A stretch of DNA of 64,000 bases from Glandiceps talaboti. Taxonomy: Eukaryota > Hemichordata > Enteropneusta > Spengelidae. The DNA lies in contig NC_135552.1 in assembly GCF_964340395.1 (NCBI RefSeq), forward strand, positions 8,707,994 to 8,771,993. Reading direction: 5' to 3'. Within the stretch, counting starts at the first letter, position 1. Every line of letters starts with the position of its first letter. This document shows, piece after piece, positions 1 through 10,163 of this stretch. The notes beneath the pieces were generated by a model. That model had not been told where the DNA came from. It saw nothing but the letters and a program-made list of their open reading frames with translations, and ran no database searches. The translations under genes were made by a program, and so were the position numbers.

Positions 1-1087
1 TATCAGAACCTTGCCTAGCAGTGTCAGTAGCAACCCACAAGGACCATGGATTGCTATCAGTAGGACAGTAACTGTAAAAGATGTCTGTGCCCTATGACCA
101 ATATACAACTATTTTGATTACAGTTCCTGAAGTTGAGTCACAGGATGCATAGTATATGAAATATTTGAAGGGCTTGGTAGGCATGATAGCCTTGAATCTG
201 TGTAATGTACTGTCTCACACTTGAAACAATGGATACGAGATGTCTAATTGTAAAGTATAGATTCCAGGCTACATTAAACTACTGATACAGTTAATGTTCA
301 AATGGTTGCAAGTATACTGGCTGGATCTGAGATTCCCAAGGCTGATACACTCCTGTAGTCAGTAAGGTACACTGTGACAGGGCGCCCTCACGCTATCACC
401 CAACCCATTGCAATTCATCTATCATCAAATTTGTAAATTTTCCCCAAGCAATATGTTATAAGACGTACAATAATACAAGAACAAACCTAACTTTTGTTGG
501 GGATAGTCGATGTTCAATTGAGGTCAGAGGTTAAAGGTCATCACACTTTGTTAGTTAAACCTGACACTATGCACACTCATTAGTGGGCATTTAATAGGAC
601 TTTTAGTACTATTAAACCCAAACTGGAACACATGTCTGTATGGCTTTCCCTTTATTTGAAATAAAAGAGGGTACCACAGATAGAGAGTAATATAATATTG
701 ACTAAACTTCATCACAAAGGACAGCATGGATTCCGTCAAACCACTTTAGAGCCATTCCATTTTTTATACAGTCAATGGAATGGGTAACTGATTCTTTATT
801 AAGCCCCAAATGTATGAATCCCACAGTTTTTGGATTTAGTAATTACTTTTCATAGGAGTCATATGGATTCAATAGGATCATTCTTTTGTTCAACAAGACA
901 AACATTTGCTAATAAAGCCCCCTGCCAGACAAATGTTGATCCCAGTTGAACAAACGAATGTTTACACTGTTTTGATCCAAGTTGAACATACTAGACCACT
1001 CAATGAACATCATCTGACAAACCATAGACAACTGACTGTGTCAATATTGTTTATTTGAATATATTATGTTCTATTATCTCATTGCAG
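1..1087 (+). other. CLP1 intron sequence at the left edge
   Basis: No exon encoding the residues expected just before VVERPQ in CLP1 was found between base 1 and the acceptor at 1087, so this stretch is read as intron. It is AT-rich and shows no recognisable repeat or RNA gene. Confidence 0.6.
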
Positions 1088-1226
1088 GTTGTTGAAAGGC
1101 CGCAGGGTTACCGTCGTCACTGTCGAGATGAAAGAATTAGGGAATATTTTTATGGTTTCAGGAATTGTTTTTATCCCCATTCTTTTGATATCAAATTTAC
1201 TGATGTTGAACTCTATAAGATTGGAG
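1088..1226 (+). CDS. CLP1: CLP1 exon A
   Basis: The acceptor is a pyrimidine-rich tract ending attgcag at 1081-1087; the donor is g|gtgagt after 1226. The exon has 46 codons plus one base (phase 1) and encodes [10 protein letters not shown] through DVELYKIG. The block [13 protein letters not shown] is diagnostic for CLP1. The extra G joins CT of the next exon to give Ala. Confidence 0.95.
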
Positions 1227-2727
1227 GTGAGTGAAGATCCATAATTATCATAACTTTCTCTAGATGAACTTTTATTTATAGGAATAGAAGTTATTGTGTA
1301 GACTGTACAATGCTCTAAGACTAGCAACAAAGGAACTATTCAGTTCAATGAAATTCAAAATTTGTTAGATATTGAAAATTCATAATTTGTTGACATTGAA
1401 AAGAATGATACTGCATACCATTGAAAGTATGATATTTGAATACTGCGTGTATTATTACATATGTACCAGTCATTACTTGCACCAGGATGTGCACACTAGT
1501 GGTATTTGCACTGCAGTGTAGTACCAAATACATTATTATGTACATGCATGCAAATTATATGCAAATGAGGGCCCAATAGTTCCTAGCACTTCAAAATCAT
1601 GTGATCACACAGTATGATAAGTGTGTGGATTCTAGTCTATTTATGCCACTGAACTATGTTTGAAAGGGAACAAGGGTTGATTTCATCTTAGCCGTATTTC
1701 AAATAATGATACAAGTCAGGTGTGAAGCTTCTAACTTTGTTCATTTCCCATAATACCTCACTCCAGCACACAACAGGCTTCTTCTACATGTAGACCAGAT
1801 TTGTCAATAATTAATAGTAACTCTATTTTACAGAGGTTGCACAAAGTAGGGTTTTTGAAAATGACTTTCTCTGGGTTCCCTAACACAAAGAAATTAAACT
1901 AAGATCAAATCAGCCTTACTATACCCTTTTAATTCTAGTAGAAAACATATCTTCCATCATTTGACAGAATTGAAATTCATCAGCCCACATTATAATTCTG
2001 AGTAGCTCTGTAATGTTAAATTGAATACAATGATAGTTTGGGTGAAAGAAAGTGACCAAGTTACTCCCAATACAAATTCCAATGTCTTCTTCCTATAGCT
2101 GACTATGTTATATGTTGTGTTTTTCAGCTCCAGAAGTACCTAATTCATGCCTTCCGCTTGGAATGACACCAGAAGATAATCAAACCAAACTAGTACCAGT
2201 CAATCCAAGTATGTAATATTATATTCCACTTAGTGATACATGTTGAATAGTGTAGTACCTACTCTTTGCAGATGATACAAATCAGATATATGCTAGGGAG
2301 TCTAATTCTCTTGCTATCCCCAAGCTAAACTAAACTCCCTAGCTTGAATTCAAGAATATGTCTTTTATAAAGTCAGTCCACTGTTATACGTTCTTTCAAG
2401 CATGGATAATAGAATTACAAATATTTGTGTGTTATGAAATCTTTAATAGTACAATGGGATCATTAACTGCTGTGCAGGGTTCCACATACTCTAGTGTTGA
2501 TTTCATCATTACACCATTTTCATCATTATGCCATTAAATTGTCAATGTACATGTACTCAAAGCATTTCTCAACTCACTGAATTTTGTCTGTCCCCTGTCC
2601 AGGTCCAGAATTGGCACATCATATTATGGCTGTATCCATGGCTAACTCTGAGGAAGAAGATGTAGTTACTAGCAGTGTCTTAGGCTTTGTTGTCATGTAA
2701 GTTTGCATTTAACAAACAAACAAACAT

Positions 2728-2797
<70 letters not shown>

Positions 2798-3513
2798 TGT
2801 AGAGTCATGGTAGTCAAATGGTTAGAGTGGTTATCTTTAAGTTATAACCTGTACATTACTGTGTGATATTTGCCACAACCAGTCATTTAGCAAGATTTGC
2901 ACCATCCTTGTACTCCAGTCTGTCCAGTTGTATGAATGGGTACCTGGTAGGACAGATTACTTTTATAGTGGATCTAATCCTGCTTGGGTGCCACCAAGGA
3001 TTGTGTGTTTCCCCACTGAGAGTTTAGAAAGTATAACAAGTTGAATAAAGAAAGACATTGTCCGATTGACTTTCACCACACTGTTATAGTGGTATACAAA
3101 TTACTACATGTACTTATATCCTATAATGCACTCAATATCACTGCCCCCCTGGTACATCGCTGACTTGATTCACTGTAAACCCACACCTCATTTTACTTCA
3201 CTCAAATAACAAAAGTCTACTTTATGTGCCCCATTGTAATACAAAGTCATATGGTGAGCGTAAAATTGTCACAAGCATCTCATCTGTTATGGATCAGATA
3301 ACCATCTTATTGGTAAATTTAAGACGTTACATCAATACACATCAATTTGCAAGAACCTTCTAACCTTCATATCAATCTATAGTTGTCTTGTTCAGTCAGT
3401 CAGAATATTACTTAGTAATGGATTTTGGCTTTATGCAAATTCTTTGATTATTGATTAATTGATTGATCAGTGTCATTGAATATTACTTAGTAATGGATTT
3501 TGGCTCTGTGCAA

Positions 3514-3575
<62 letters not shown>

Positions 3576-5645
3576 GCATTCATTCATTCATTCATTCATT
3601 CATTCATTCATTGACATGAACATGCTCTAGACTATAGAACTATACAGAAGTGGACTTTAAGATTACAAATTCTTCATCATTTCAGTAGTATGGTATCGTA
3701 GGAGGTTAGTACATGACATCAACACAAATTCTAGTCTTTTTTAGCACAACTGAACTGAGGTTCAGTAGTGCTATAGGGATCGCCCGGCGTCTGTCTGTCT
3801 GTGTGTGTGTGTGTGTGTGTGTGTGGATGTGTGTGTGTGTGTAAACAACTTAAAGTCAAAAACCGCTGAACCGATTGCCACGATATTTGGTGGGTCCATT
3901 ACCTTGGGTGTCTAGTTGGGAAATTGTTCAAATCAAAATGATCGCATCACAGGTGTGTGATTTGGGTCAAAAAATGTGATTTTTGGTCAAAAAACTTAAA
4001 CTCAGAAACTACTGGGCAGATTGGTGCGAAATTTGGTGGGAACATTCTTAAGGGGGTGTAAAGTAAGATTTGTTCATGACGGGATGATTCCATCAGTGAT
4101 ATGCAAATTAGGGCTAAAAATGTGTCTTTTTGGTTAAAAATCTATAATTCCAAAGCTACTGAGCAGATTGGGCTGAAATTTAATGGGAATGTATCTAGGG
4201 ATGTATGGACAAAGATATATTAAGCATGCCATGATTCCGTGAGTGATATGCAAATTAGGTGTAAAAATGTTCATTTTTGGTCAAAAACTTATATCTCAAA
4301 AAGTACTTGGTCACCGAGTCTGAAACTTGGTGAGATGTTACTGAGTGTTATTTTTCAAAACATTTTGACAAAATTGGCCCTAGCGACCATGACCACGCCC
4401 TTAGCAACAACCAAATGGCAGTATATTTTGGTCAAATAACAACATCATCTGGTAGGCAAATGAGTAAACATTCAAAAAATGTATGCAAATACCATAGCAA
4501 CCATGACCACGCCCATAGCAACAGCCAAACGGTCATGTATTTCACGAAGATAACAACAGGGATTAATAGACAATTGAATAAACGTTCAAAAATTATATGT
4601 AAATTTGCCTAGCAACAAGACCACGCCCATAGCAACAGCCAAATAATCATGCATATTGCAAAGATAACAACAGGAATAGAAAGAGAAATGAATAAACATT
4701 CAAAAAAATGTATGCAAATGTGCCTAGCAACAAGACCACGCCCATAGCAACAGCCAAATGATCACATGTATTGCAAAGATAACAAAGGGGATTAATAGAC
4801 AATTAAATAAACATTCAAAAAAATGTATGTAAATATGCCTAGCAACAAGACCACGCCCATAGCAACAGCCAAATAATCACATATATTGCAAAGATAACAA
4901 CAGGAATAGAAAGACAAATGAATAAACATTCAAAAAATGTATGCAAGTGTGCCTAGCAACAAGACCACGCCCATAGCAACAACCAAATGATCACATATAT
5001 TGCAAAGATAACAAAGGGGATTAATAGACAATTAAATAAACATTCAAAAAAATGTATGTAAATATGCCTAGCAACAAGACCACGCCCATAGCAACAGCCA
5101 AATAATCACATATATTGCAAAGATAACAACAGGAATAGAAAGAGAAATGAATAAACATTCTAAAAATGTATGCAAGTGTGCCTAGCAACAAGACCACGCC
5201 CATAGCAACAGCCAAATGATCACATACATTGCAAAGATAACAATGGGGATTAATAGACAATTGAATAAACATTCAAAAAATGTATGTAAATATGCCTAGC
5301 AACAAGACCACGTCCATAGCAACAGCCAAATGATAGCATATATCGCAAAAATAGCAACATGGTTGGATAGGCAACTGGATAGTCATTCACCAAATGAACA
5401 CTTATTGTTAGCATGGACTACCATATGGATAAACATTTTTAAAAACTGTACAGTTGTGCTACAACGCCATTGGCGGTATTTTTTTATAATGTGATTTCTA
5501 CATAACACCATGCGTCATATCTTTCACTTTCAGCACCAATGTCGACATAGAAAGGAAGATATTCACAGTGTTATCACCGGCACCCAGACCACTACCCAGT
5601 AAATTACTTGTACTCAGTGATATCAGGTTTATGGACCTCAAGTAG
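1088..5645 (+). CDS. CLP1: CLP1, polyribonucleotide 5'-hydroxyl kinase / pre-mRNA 3'-end factor (3' part; four exons)
   Basis: Joined exons 1088-1226, 2128-2208, 2603-2696 and 5534-5645 give a 141-residue C-terminus beginning [16 protein letters not shown] and ending in RFMDLK and TAG. All junctions are GT/AG and the phases join without a break. From memory the peptide follows human CLP1 closely ([50 protein letters not shown]). CLP1 is a nuclear P-loop kinase that phosphorylates RNA 5'-OH ends, acts with the tRNA splicing endonuclease and belongs to cleavage factor II of mRNA 3'-end formation. The N-terminal and kinase domains lie left of base 1, so the gene is truncated by the window. Only the C-terminal domain is seen here. 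It is convergent with the TRIM-NHL gene. The identification is near certain. Confidence 0.96.
1227..2602 (+). other. CLP1 introns on either side of exon B
   Basis: These are the introns 1227-2127 and 2209-2602, interrupted by exon B at 2128-2208. Both have GT/AG ends. They are unique AT-rich sequence with no supported internal feature. Confidence 0.75.
2128..2208 (+). CDS. CLP1: CLP1 exon B
   Basis: The acceptor is ttttcag at 2121-2127 and the donor GTATGT starts at 2209. The exon encodes (A)[18 protein letters not shown] followed by TKLVPVNP, matching the CLP1 segment SCLPLGM..EDN..KLVPV. The exon ends with A, which joins GT of the next exon to make Ser. Confidence 0.95.
2603..2696 (+). CDS. 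CLP1: CLP1 exon C
   Basis: The acceptor is cctgtccag ending at 2602 and the donor GTAAGT starts at 2697. The exon encodes [20 protein letters not shown] and then [11 protein letters not shown], corresponding to the less conserved acidic loop and the strand leading to the final fold of CLP1. It ends with AT, which joins C of the last exon to make Ile. Confidence 0.93.
2729..2796. repeat. CA microsatellite
   Basis: Uninterrupted CA dinucleotides, immediately 5' of the tRNA-like head of a SINE. Confidence 0.98.
2797..3055 (+). mobile_element. tRNA-derived SINE, copy 1
   Basis: The left end has a tRNA-like head with the A-box-like tggttagagtgg. It is followed by the body motif gggtacctggtaggacag, a caaggattgtgtg block and a gaataaagaaag end. 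The copy at 8655-8965 shares the same order (ttagagtggc, gggacctggtaggatag, agggattgtatgctccc), which supports one family. No coding capacity is present. The exact ends are approximate. Confidence 0.6.
3395..3525. repeat. Direct duplication, about 75-bp spacing
   Basis: The string gaatattacttagtaatgg and the following attttggct..tgcaaattctttgatt occur twice, near 3403 and 3478, separated by ATTG-rich sequence. The second copy runs straight into the ATTG microsatellite. Confidence 0.85.
3521..3612. repeat. ATTG and CATT tetranucleotide microsatellites
   Basis: A GATT/ATTG run to 3574 is followed directly by a CATT run from 3576 to 3612. Such ATTG tails often mark 3' ends of L2/CR1-type retrotransposons, but no coding remnant precedes this one. 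Confidence 0.95.
3743..3772. repeat. Hairpin at the start of the composite element
   Basis: The sequence agcacaactgaac and gttcagtagtgct form a near-perfect 13-bp stem around a 4-base loop tgag. It is followed by tatagggatcgcccggcg and a GT microsatellite (about 3797-3842). It appears to mark the left boundary of the tandem-repeat element that follows. Confidence 0.75.
3845..4330. repeat. Four diverged ~146-bp tandem units
   Basis: Four diverged units start near 3846, 3990, 4137 and 4284. Each has an 'aaa.ct..gaccgattg..gaaatttggtggg'-like core followed by 'gatatgcaaattagg..taaaaatgt..ttttggtcaaaaa'. The later copies are more degenerate. No protein is encoded. Confidence 0.75.
4330..5400. 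repeat. 114-bp satellite, nine copies, dimeric higher order
   Basis: The landmark ccacgccc recurs at 4393, 4507, 4621, 4736, 4851, 4965, 5080, 5194 and (as ccacgtcc) 5308, so the period is 114-115 bp. Alternate units differ in a diagnostic block: aacaacaggaatagaaagag in one type and aacaaaggggattaatagac in the other. The homogenised unit is therefore a 229-bp dimer. The array sits inside the last CLP1 intron. Confidence 0.95.
5534..5645 (+). CDS. CLP1: CLP1 last coding exon
   Basis: The acceptor is ctttcactttcag ending at 5533. The exon encodes (I)[36 protein letters not shown] and TAG at 5643-5645. This is the canonical CLP1 C-terminus. The last ~35 bases of coding sequence are the first copy of a degenerate triplicated unit that continues into the 3' UTR. 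Confidence 0.96.
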
Positions 5646-5810
5646 TTACAGCTGACAACAGACACCATGTACCCTGCACACTGGACATAATGGGCTGCAA
5701 GTAGTTTGATACCACCTCACAACAGGAACAATGCATTCTTACACTCAGGATATTGCTTTATGGACATTCAGGAATTACCAGCTTGCAACAGAAGCAGTGT
5801 ACCAATAAAC
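5611..5810 (+). repeat. Triplicated ~66-bp unit spanning the CLP1 stop codon
   Basis: Copy 1 (5611-5677) contains the end of the coding sequence (tttatggac.tcaagtagtt). Copy 2 (about 5678-5740) has ctgcaagtagtttgatacca and cacaacagga. Copy 3 (about 5742-5810) has ctcaggatattgctttatgg, then acattcaggaattaccagct and tgtacc. Copies 1 and 3 match at roughly three quarters of positions by eye; copy 2 is more diverged. There are no clean boundaries. Confidence 0.65.
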
Positions 5811-7254
5811 ACCAAGAGTGATCTTGTGTTTGAGGTCAAAGTTGAAAATACTGAGACAGTTCCTATGATTTGTTGTATGAATAGGTAACTTTTTTTTTAC
5901 ATCAAAGCAACTTGTCATGAAATCAGTGATGTGCCAAAAATGATATGGAGGTGTCCTGGAGAATGGTGTACACTGAAGGGTAAACATCCTGCAAAGACTT
6001 TGATGTCTTGGTCATTCCAAGACTGAGAATGCCGTGTGTTAGGTGTTTACATTTTATTTCACGTATGTGTGACAAAAAGACTATAATGACAGTGTCACCA
6101 TGTCACTGCCAAGTATTGCAGGAACTTGACACACAAGAAATGACCAAGCTAGTATTTCAAACTCTACGTACAGGGAGTCTGACTGATTGAAAAATTTGAA
6201 ACACAGTGGAGAATATATATTGTTCATAGTTCCAAAAATTAATAGAACAGAAAAATATACTTACAATACTGTGGAATGGTAAATTAGAAATGGATTCAAC
6301 TAGTGGGAATACTATGTCCATAACTTGATGGTAGTTGAGACCCTTGCTCTCTGTTTTGAGAGAGATGTTAACGCTGAATAATTAAATCATTGCATGTTCA
6401 AGGTCCGCAGAAGACAGCTTGAAATGTTGCATTAATTTCTAATTTACCGATCCAAAGTAGTTAATATACTTGAACTGTCCTGGAAACACAATGTTTGTGT
6501 CTCCCACAGGACTTTCATGTTACAGTGTTTATTCTGTTGTTATGTCAACAAAATTTTGAAGTTAGTTTTGTACATCGCTGTCTTCATTTTATGTTTACGT
6601 TGTATAGGATTTGTGTCTATGTAAAATTGTATGGGGGTGTTTTTTTAATCACAGAACTTTCAATTGTCAATTTATACTCAAAGCTGGACTAGTTGCAACT
6701 GGAACTTTTTTTAAAAACTATTTTGTTATTAGGCCTAATAAAAAAATTGTGTGGTTCCGATTACACTTAATTTTAGAATAGGTGGGGTAGATAGATTTTT
6801 TGTTTTATTTTATTTTTTTGTGAGTGTCTAGTTCAGGTTTCCATTGTTGCCAAATGGTCTCTCCGTTGTTTATTTCTTTCTATCAGATTTACAGCCATTA
6901 GACTTTTATTGTATTTTTCTCAAATATGTAAAAAAAAAAAAAAGTTTAGGATTGGCAGTGGAAAGCTAGGTGGGGTCAGGTAACTGGAACCAAACAATTA
7001 TTTTTTTAGGCCTCATACACCCTGAACAGTGTTCAGTTACCTGATAGTTATAGTACAGGTCAGGGGTCATGTTTTTAACACTTTTTGACACTTTTGTGTA
7101 AACCCATCCTTTATTTTGTCCAAGATGAAGATTATTCTTTTGTGTAGAAACTGAAAAAGTATCCATTAAATGAAATTGTGGGGATGAGATGGAGAGGAGT
7201 TTAACTGTTGTTAAGCGTGTTTGTGTAACAGTACACTTAATATTGTACAATAAA
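5646..7254 (+). other. CLP1 3' untranslated region (probable)
   Basis: The sequence after the stop contains AATAAA at 5804-5809, 6737-6742 and 7249-7254. Which is used cannot be told from sequence. The last is followed by GT-rich text, which suits a cleavage site, so the longest reading is given. No coding region is seen. Confidence 0.5.
7249..7254 (+). terminator. Candidate distal CLP1 polyadenylation signal
   Basis: AATAAA, 1.6 kb after the CLP1 stop. Proximal alternatives are at 5804 and 6737. Confidence 0.4.
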
Positions 7255-9546
7255 TCCAATCAAAGTGATTTTTGAGTCCACACCCTAAAAATCAGTGCTT
7301 CCAATGCAATCACGATTTCAACCTATTGCTGTATCACACATATGGTTAAAATCTATCTCTAAATAACATGTACAATATCTCTAATTATTGGTATTTTAAT
7401 AATATTCAGTAAATATATTGTTGGTTGTCAGATCATTACAATGATACTTCAGTTACAGCTAGTTCAGCTAAGTATGTTATCAATTTTTAACAGAAAACTA
7501 CTGTTCATGTTTGTATTCAGGGATAGATGTATACATGTATTCCAGAAATGTGATTTTGTTATTACAGCTGTCGCAATGCTTTAACTTTTGATGACGACAA
7601 CCATACCATTATTAAACTCTCTGTCATACTGTATGTTTAGTTCTAGGTTAAATTGAATGGTGCCCTCTAGTGTCATAACCTGGTACATAGTACCAGGACA
7701 GTACCTGAGCACATTCAGGATAAAAGATGCTAGCAAAAATCTAGCAAAATGTGCATTGGGTGTACATACATGGAGATTGAACAATTGAATGGGTTGTGCC
7801 ACGAAATGTCAAAATGGGGGTTCAGTAGAATCGAAAATGTTCCCATAATGCTAGATCTGGGTATTTATTGTCGACATGGGTGAGTCAGCCAATATGAACA
7901 TACCAATGTTACCATTGTAGTTTCAAGGAAGCCTTGTAAAGAGATCTATTTGTGATACAGTAAAGCTGTTTACCTAACTGAATACAGTCTAGTCAATGTG
8001 ATCTTTGACCTCTGACCTAGCTTCAAGTGTTGGGTCAAGTCAAACAATATGAAATACAGAAACTGTTTACCCATTGCTTACAACATTTATGTTGAATGCA
8101 TCTATATATCTTTTTTTTCTATCTACCTTCAAAGTCACTGCAGCACCAACAGAGAGCACTGTTTATTATAAAGTGTATATATCAGCATAGTTGTGTCATT
8201 GAACCATGTATGAGATTATGCCTGATGTCTGTCTGTGTATATATTTTTAAAATTGGTACTCCTGAAAAAGGAAAATACTCTGCATACAAACCTATTCCAA
8301 TCTAAGCTTATTATGTGTGTGTTAGAACAGTTAACCCAAACGTTCATCTCTCAATAGGTTGTCGGCAACAAAAGCCCCAAAATAAATCTACCCTGTTTTG
8401 TCGCCAGATAACATTTTTTGTACCATAAATTAGTATGATTCAGACTAATCTTATTCTACATGTATTTTTATCATCAAAAGTTGTTTTTATTGGTAAACAG
8501 ACACTGTATGTGATTTGATAAATTGTTATTTTTCTGATATTCTAAGTGACGAATACTTTATGTAGATTGTATTTGAATAAATTAACATGAAGAAGAATAC
8601 TCCATTAACAATAATCTTGTGTCAGTTTCTATTATTGCATGTACTTGAATCTACTATATTTCACCTTGTGGAAGCTTAATGGTTGAATTGTTAGAGTGGC
8701 TGACTTTTAGTCTGTATTTTGTCAATTCAAGACTCACTGCCATTTATTTGTGACTGTCAACCCAGCTGTATAAATTTGGGACCTGGTAGGATAGGGGTTA
8801 CAATGTGAAGAATTTAGTTTGCCTGTACTTATGAAGGCATCAGGGATTGTATGCTCCCTAAGGAATTCAGAACATGTAGAAAGGTTGTGCCACTATGGGT
8901 CTGTATTGGGGGACACTATGTAACGCACTTTGAGCATAGTTTGGTAAAGAGATCAAAATGTACATTACCAAGGTTCTGTGATGATGAAACATTATACAGC
9001 CCATTTCATTTTAATGTTCACTGGCTTTGTTACTGACTTAGAAACCAGACACACATGTATATGAGGTGAACACTATATATTGATGACACTTAAGTGTTGA
9101 TTACCTGCAGATAAATACGTCATGGATATGTATTTGTTCATCTATCATATATGAATACCTGCTATCTCCCATATATGGCAACACTGGACCACTACTAGGG
9201 CAATGATTGTTAAACAGGTTCCAATATGTCTTGTTATCAAGAAATGACTCCAGAACCAAAAGTTTATGAAAATGCCTTTAATTCTTGAAGTGTTGTTCCC
9301 AGTTAAATGGGTTGTTATTAATGCAATAGTCAATACCCTTCACAGGTGGATGTGAACACGATGAACCAGTTTAATTTATGCGATACATACTGTATATTAT
9401 GATCAAAATATAACTGCTGCTTTATCTCCTGCGAACGCTATATCAAATTTTAATACTGCTCACATGGGCAAATGGCATGGCACGTTCCTCGGTTTCTGGT
9501 GTACTGAATAGCGCCATCGGCGATTGGTATTTAAAATTCGTTTGTT
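7255..9546. other. Intergenic region between convergent CLP1 and TRIM-NHL genes
   Basis: AT-rich, with no coding region seen. It contains one SINE copy at 8655-8965 and an isolated AATAAA at 8576-8581 that could extend the CLP1 3' UTR. Confidence 0.6.
8655..8965 (+). mobile_element. tRNA-derived SINE, copy 2
   Basis: The head has tRNA-like A-box (ttagagtggctgac) and B-box (gtcaattcaagactc) positions. The body has gggacctggtaggatag and agggattgtatgctcccta. The 3' part contains aacgcactttgagcatag, the usual 'aacgcgctttgagca' SINE tail. It shares the body with the copy at 2797 and the 3' half with the copy at 52021-52165. Confidence 0.65.
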
Positions 9547-9552
9547 TTTATT
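9547..9552 (-). terminator. Candidate TRIM-NHL polyadenylation signal
   Basis: AATAAA on the - strand (tttatt on +), 612 bases beyond the TGA. Confidence 0.4.
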
Positions 9553-10163
9553 AAGATAGTTTTAATTAGTAAATTTCTTGTCGACTAGCAACTGATAGGA
9601 CTGGCAACGTAAATGTCACGATAAAAGGACAACTGAAACAGCTTAAAAAATTAAACTAATTTGAGTTATGGTTTCCAGCAATAGGATATATTATGCATCT
9701 TACTTTTTTATCCATGCATTCGATTCTAGTTTGCATACACATATTGATATTTATATTCAAACAACAATTTCGTTGAAAAATATTTCTTCATGACAATTTT
9801 TTCTTTTACTTTGATAAGCACGGTTGTTACTCGTCAAAAGTTACTCTCTGTTTCATATACTGTGAGTTGAGAGATGCTACTGTCACGTTTTTGTAATAGA
9901 ATTAGTGTTTGCTGACACAGCAAACTGACTGTAGATTGAATTTCTCGGTGGAGTCATTAACTTCGAATGTTGGATAGACGAAGTATGTTTTGTATAACAG
10001 TCCCCGAATAGTTAAAACAGGCGTTTCAAGCAATAGACTCTTTATATGTGTTAATATGGTTGTGCCAACATTATCTTCAAGTTTGACTTTGGTGAATTGC
10101 TTGGTTCCTTGGTATGATGCGGCTCATCCTCTCCATTCACCATGGCAACGACACTCGACTCGC
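9547..10163 (-). other. TRIM-NHL 3' untranslated region (probable)
   Basis: On the - strand the first good AATAAA after the stop is at 9552-9547, 612 bases downstream. The stretch has no coding features. Confidence 0.45.

Larger units (their letters stand above)
2697..5533 (+). other. Last CLP1 intron, filled with repeats
   Basis: This 2.84-kb intron is bounded by GTAAGT and a pyrimidine-rich AG. It holds, in order, a CA microsatellite (2729-2796), a tRNA-derived SINE (about 2797-3055), a ~75-bp direct duplication (3395-3525), ATTG and CATT microsatellites (3521-3612) and a composite tandem-repeat element (3741-5400). Confidence 0.85.

Noticed and set aside
5021-5272. 83-codon - strand ORF with a repeated Cys/Tyr/Leu pattern
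   Set aside because: It lies wholly in the 114-bp satellite; the peptide repeat mirrors the DNA repeat.
8660-8760. Possible tRNA gene
   Set aside because: A- and B-box-like positions are present, but the arms do not pair as a mature tRNA and the sequence continues into SINE body.
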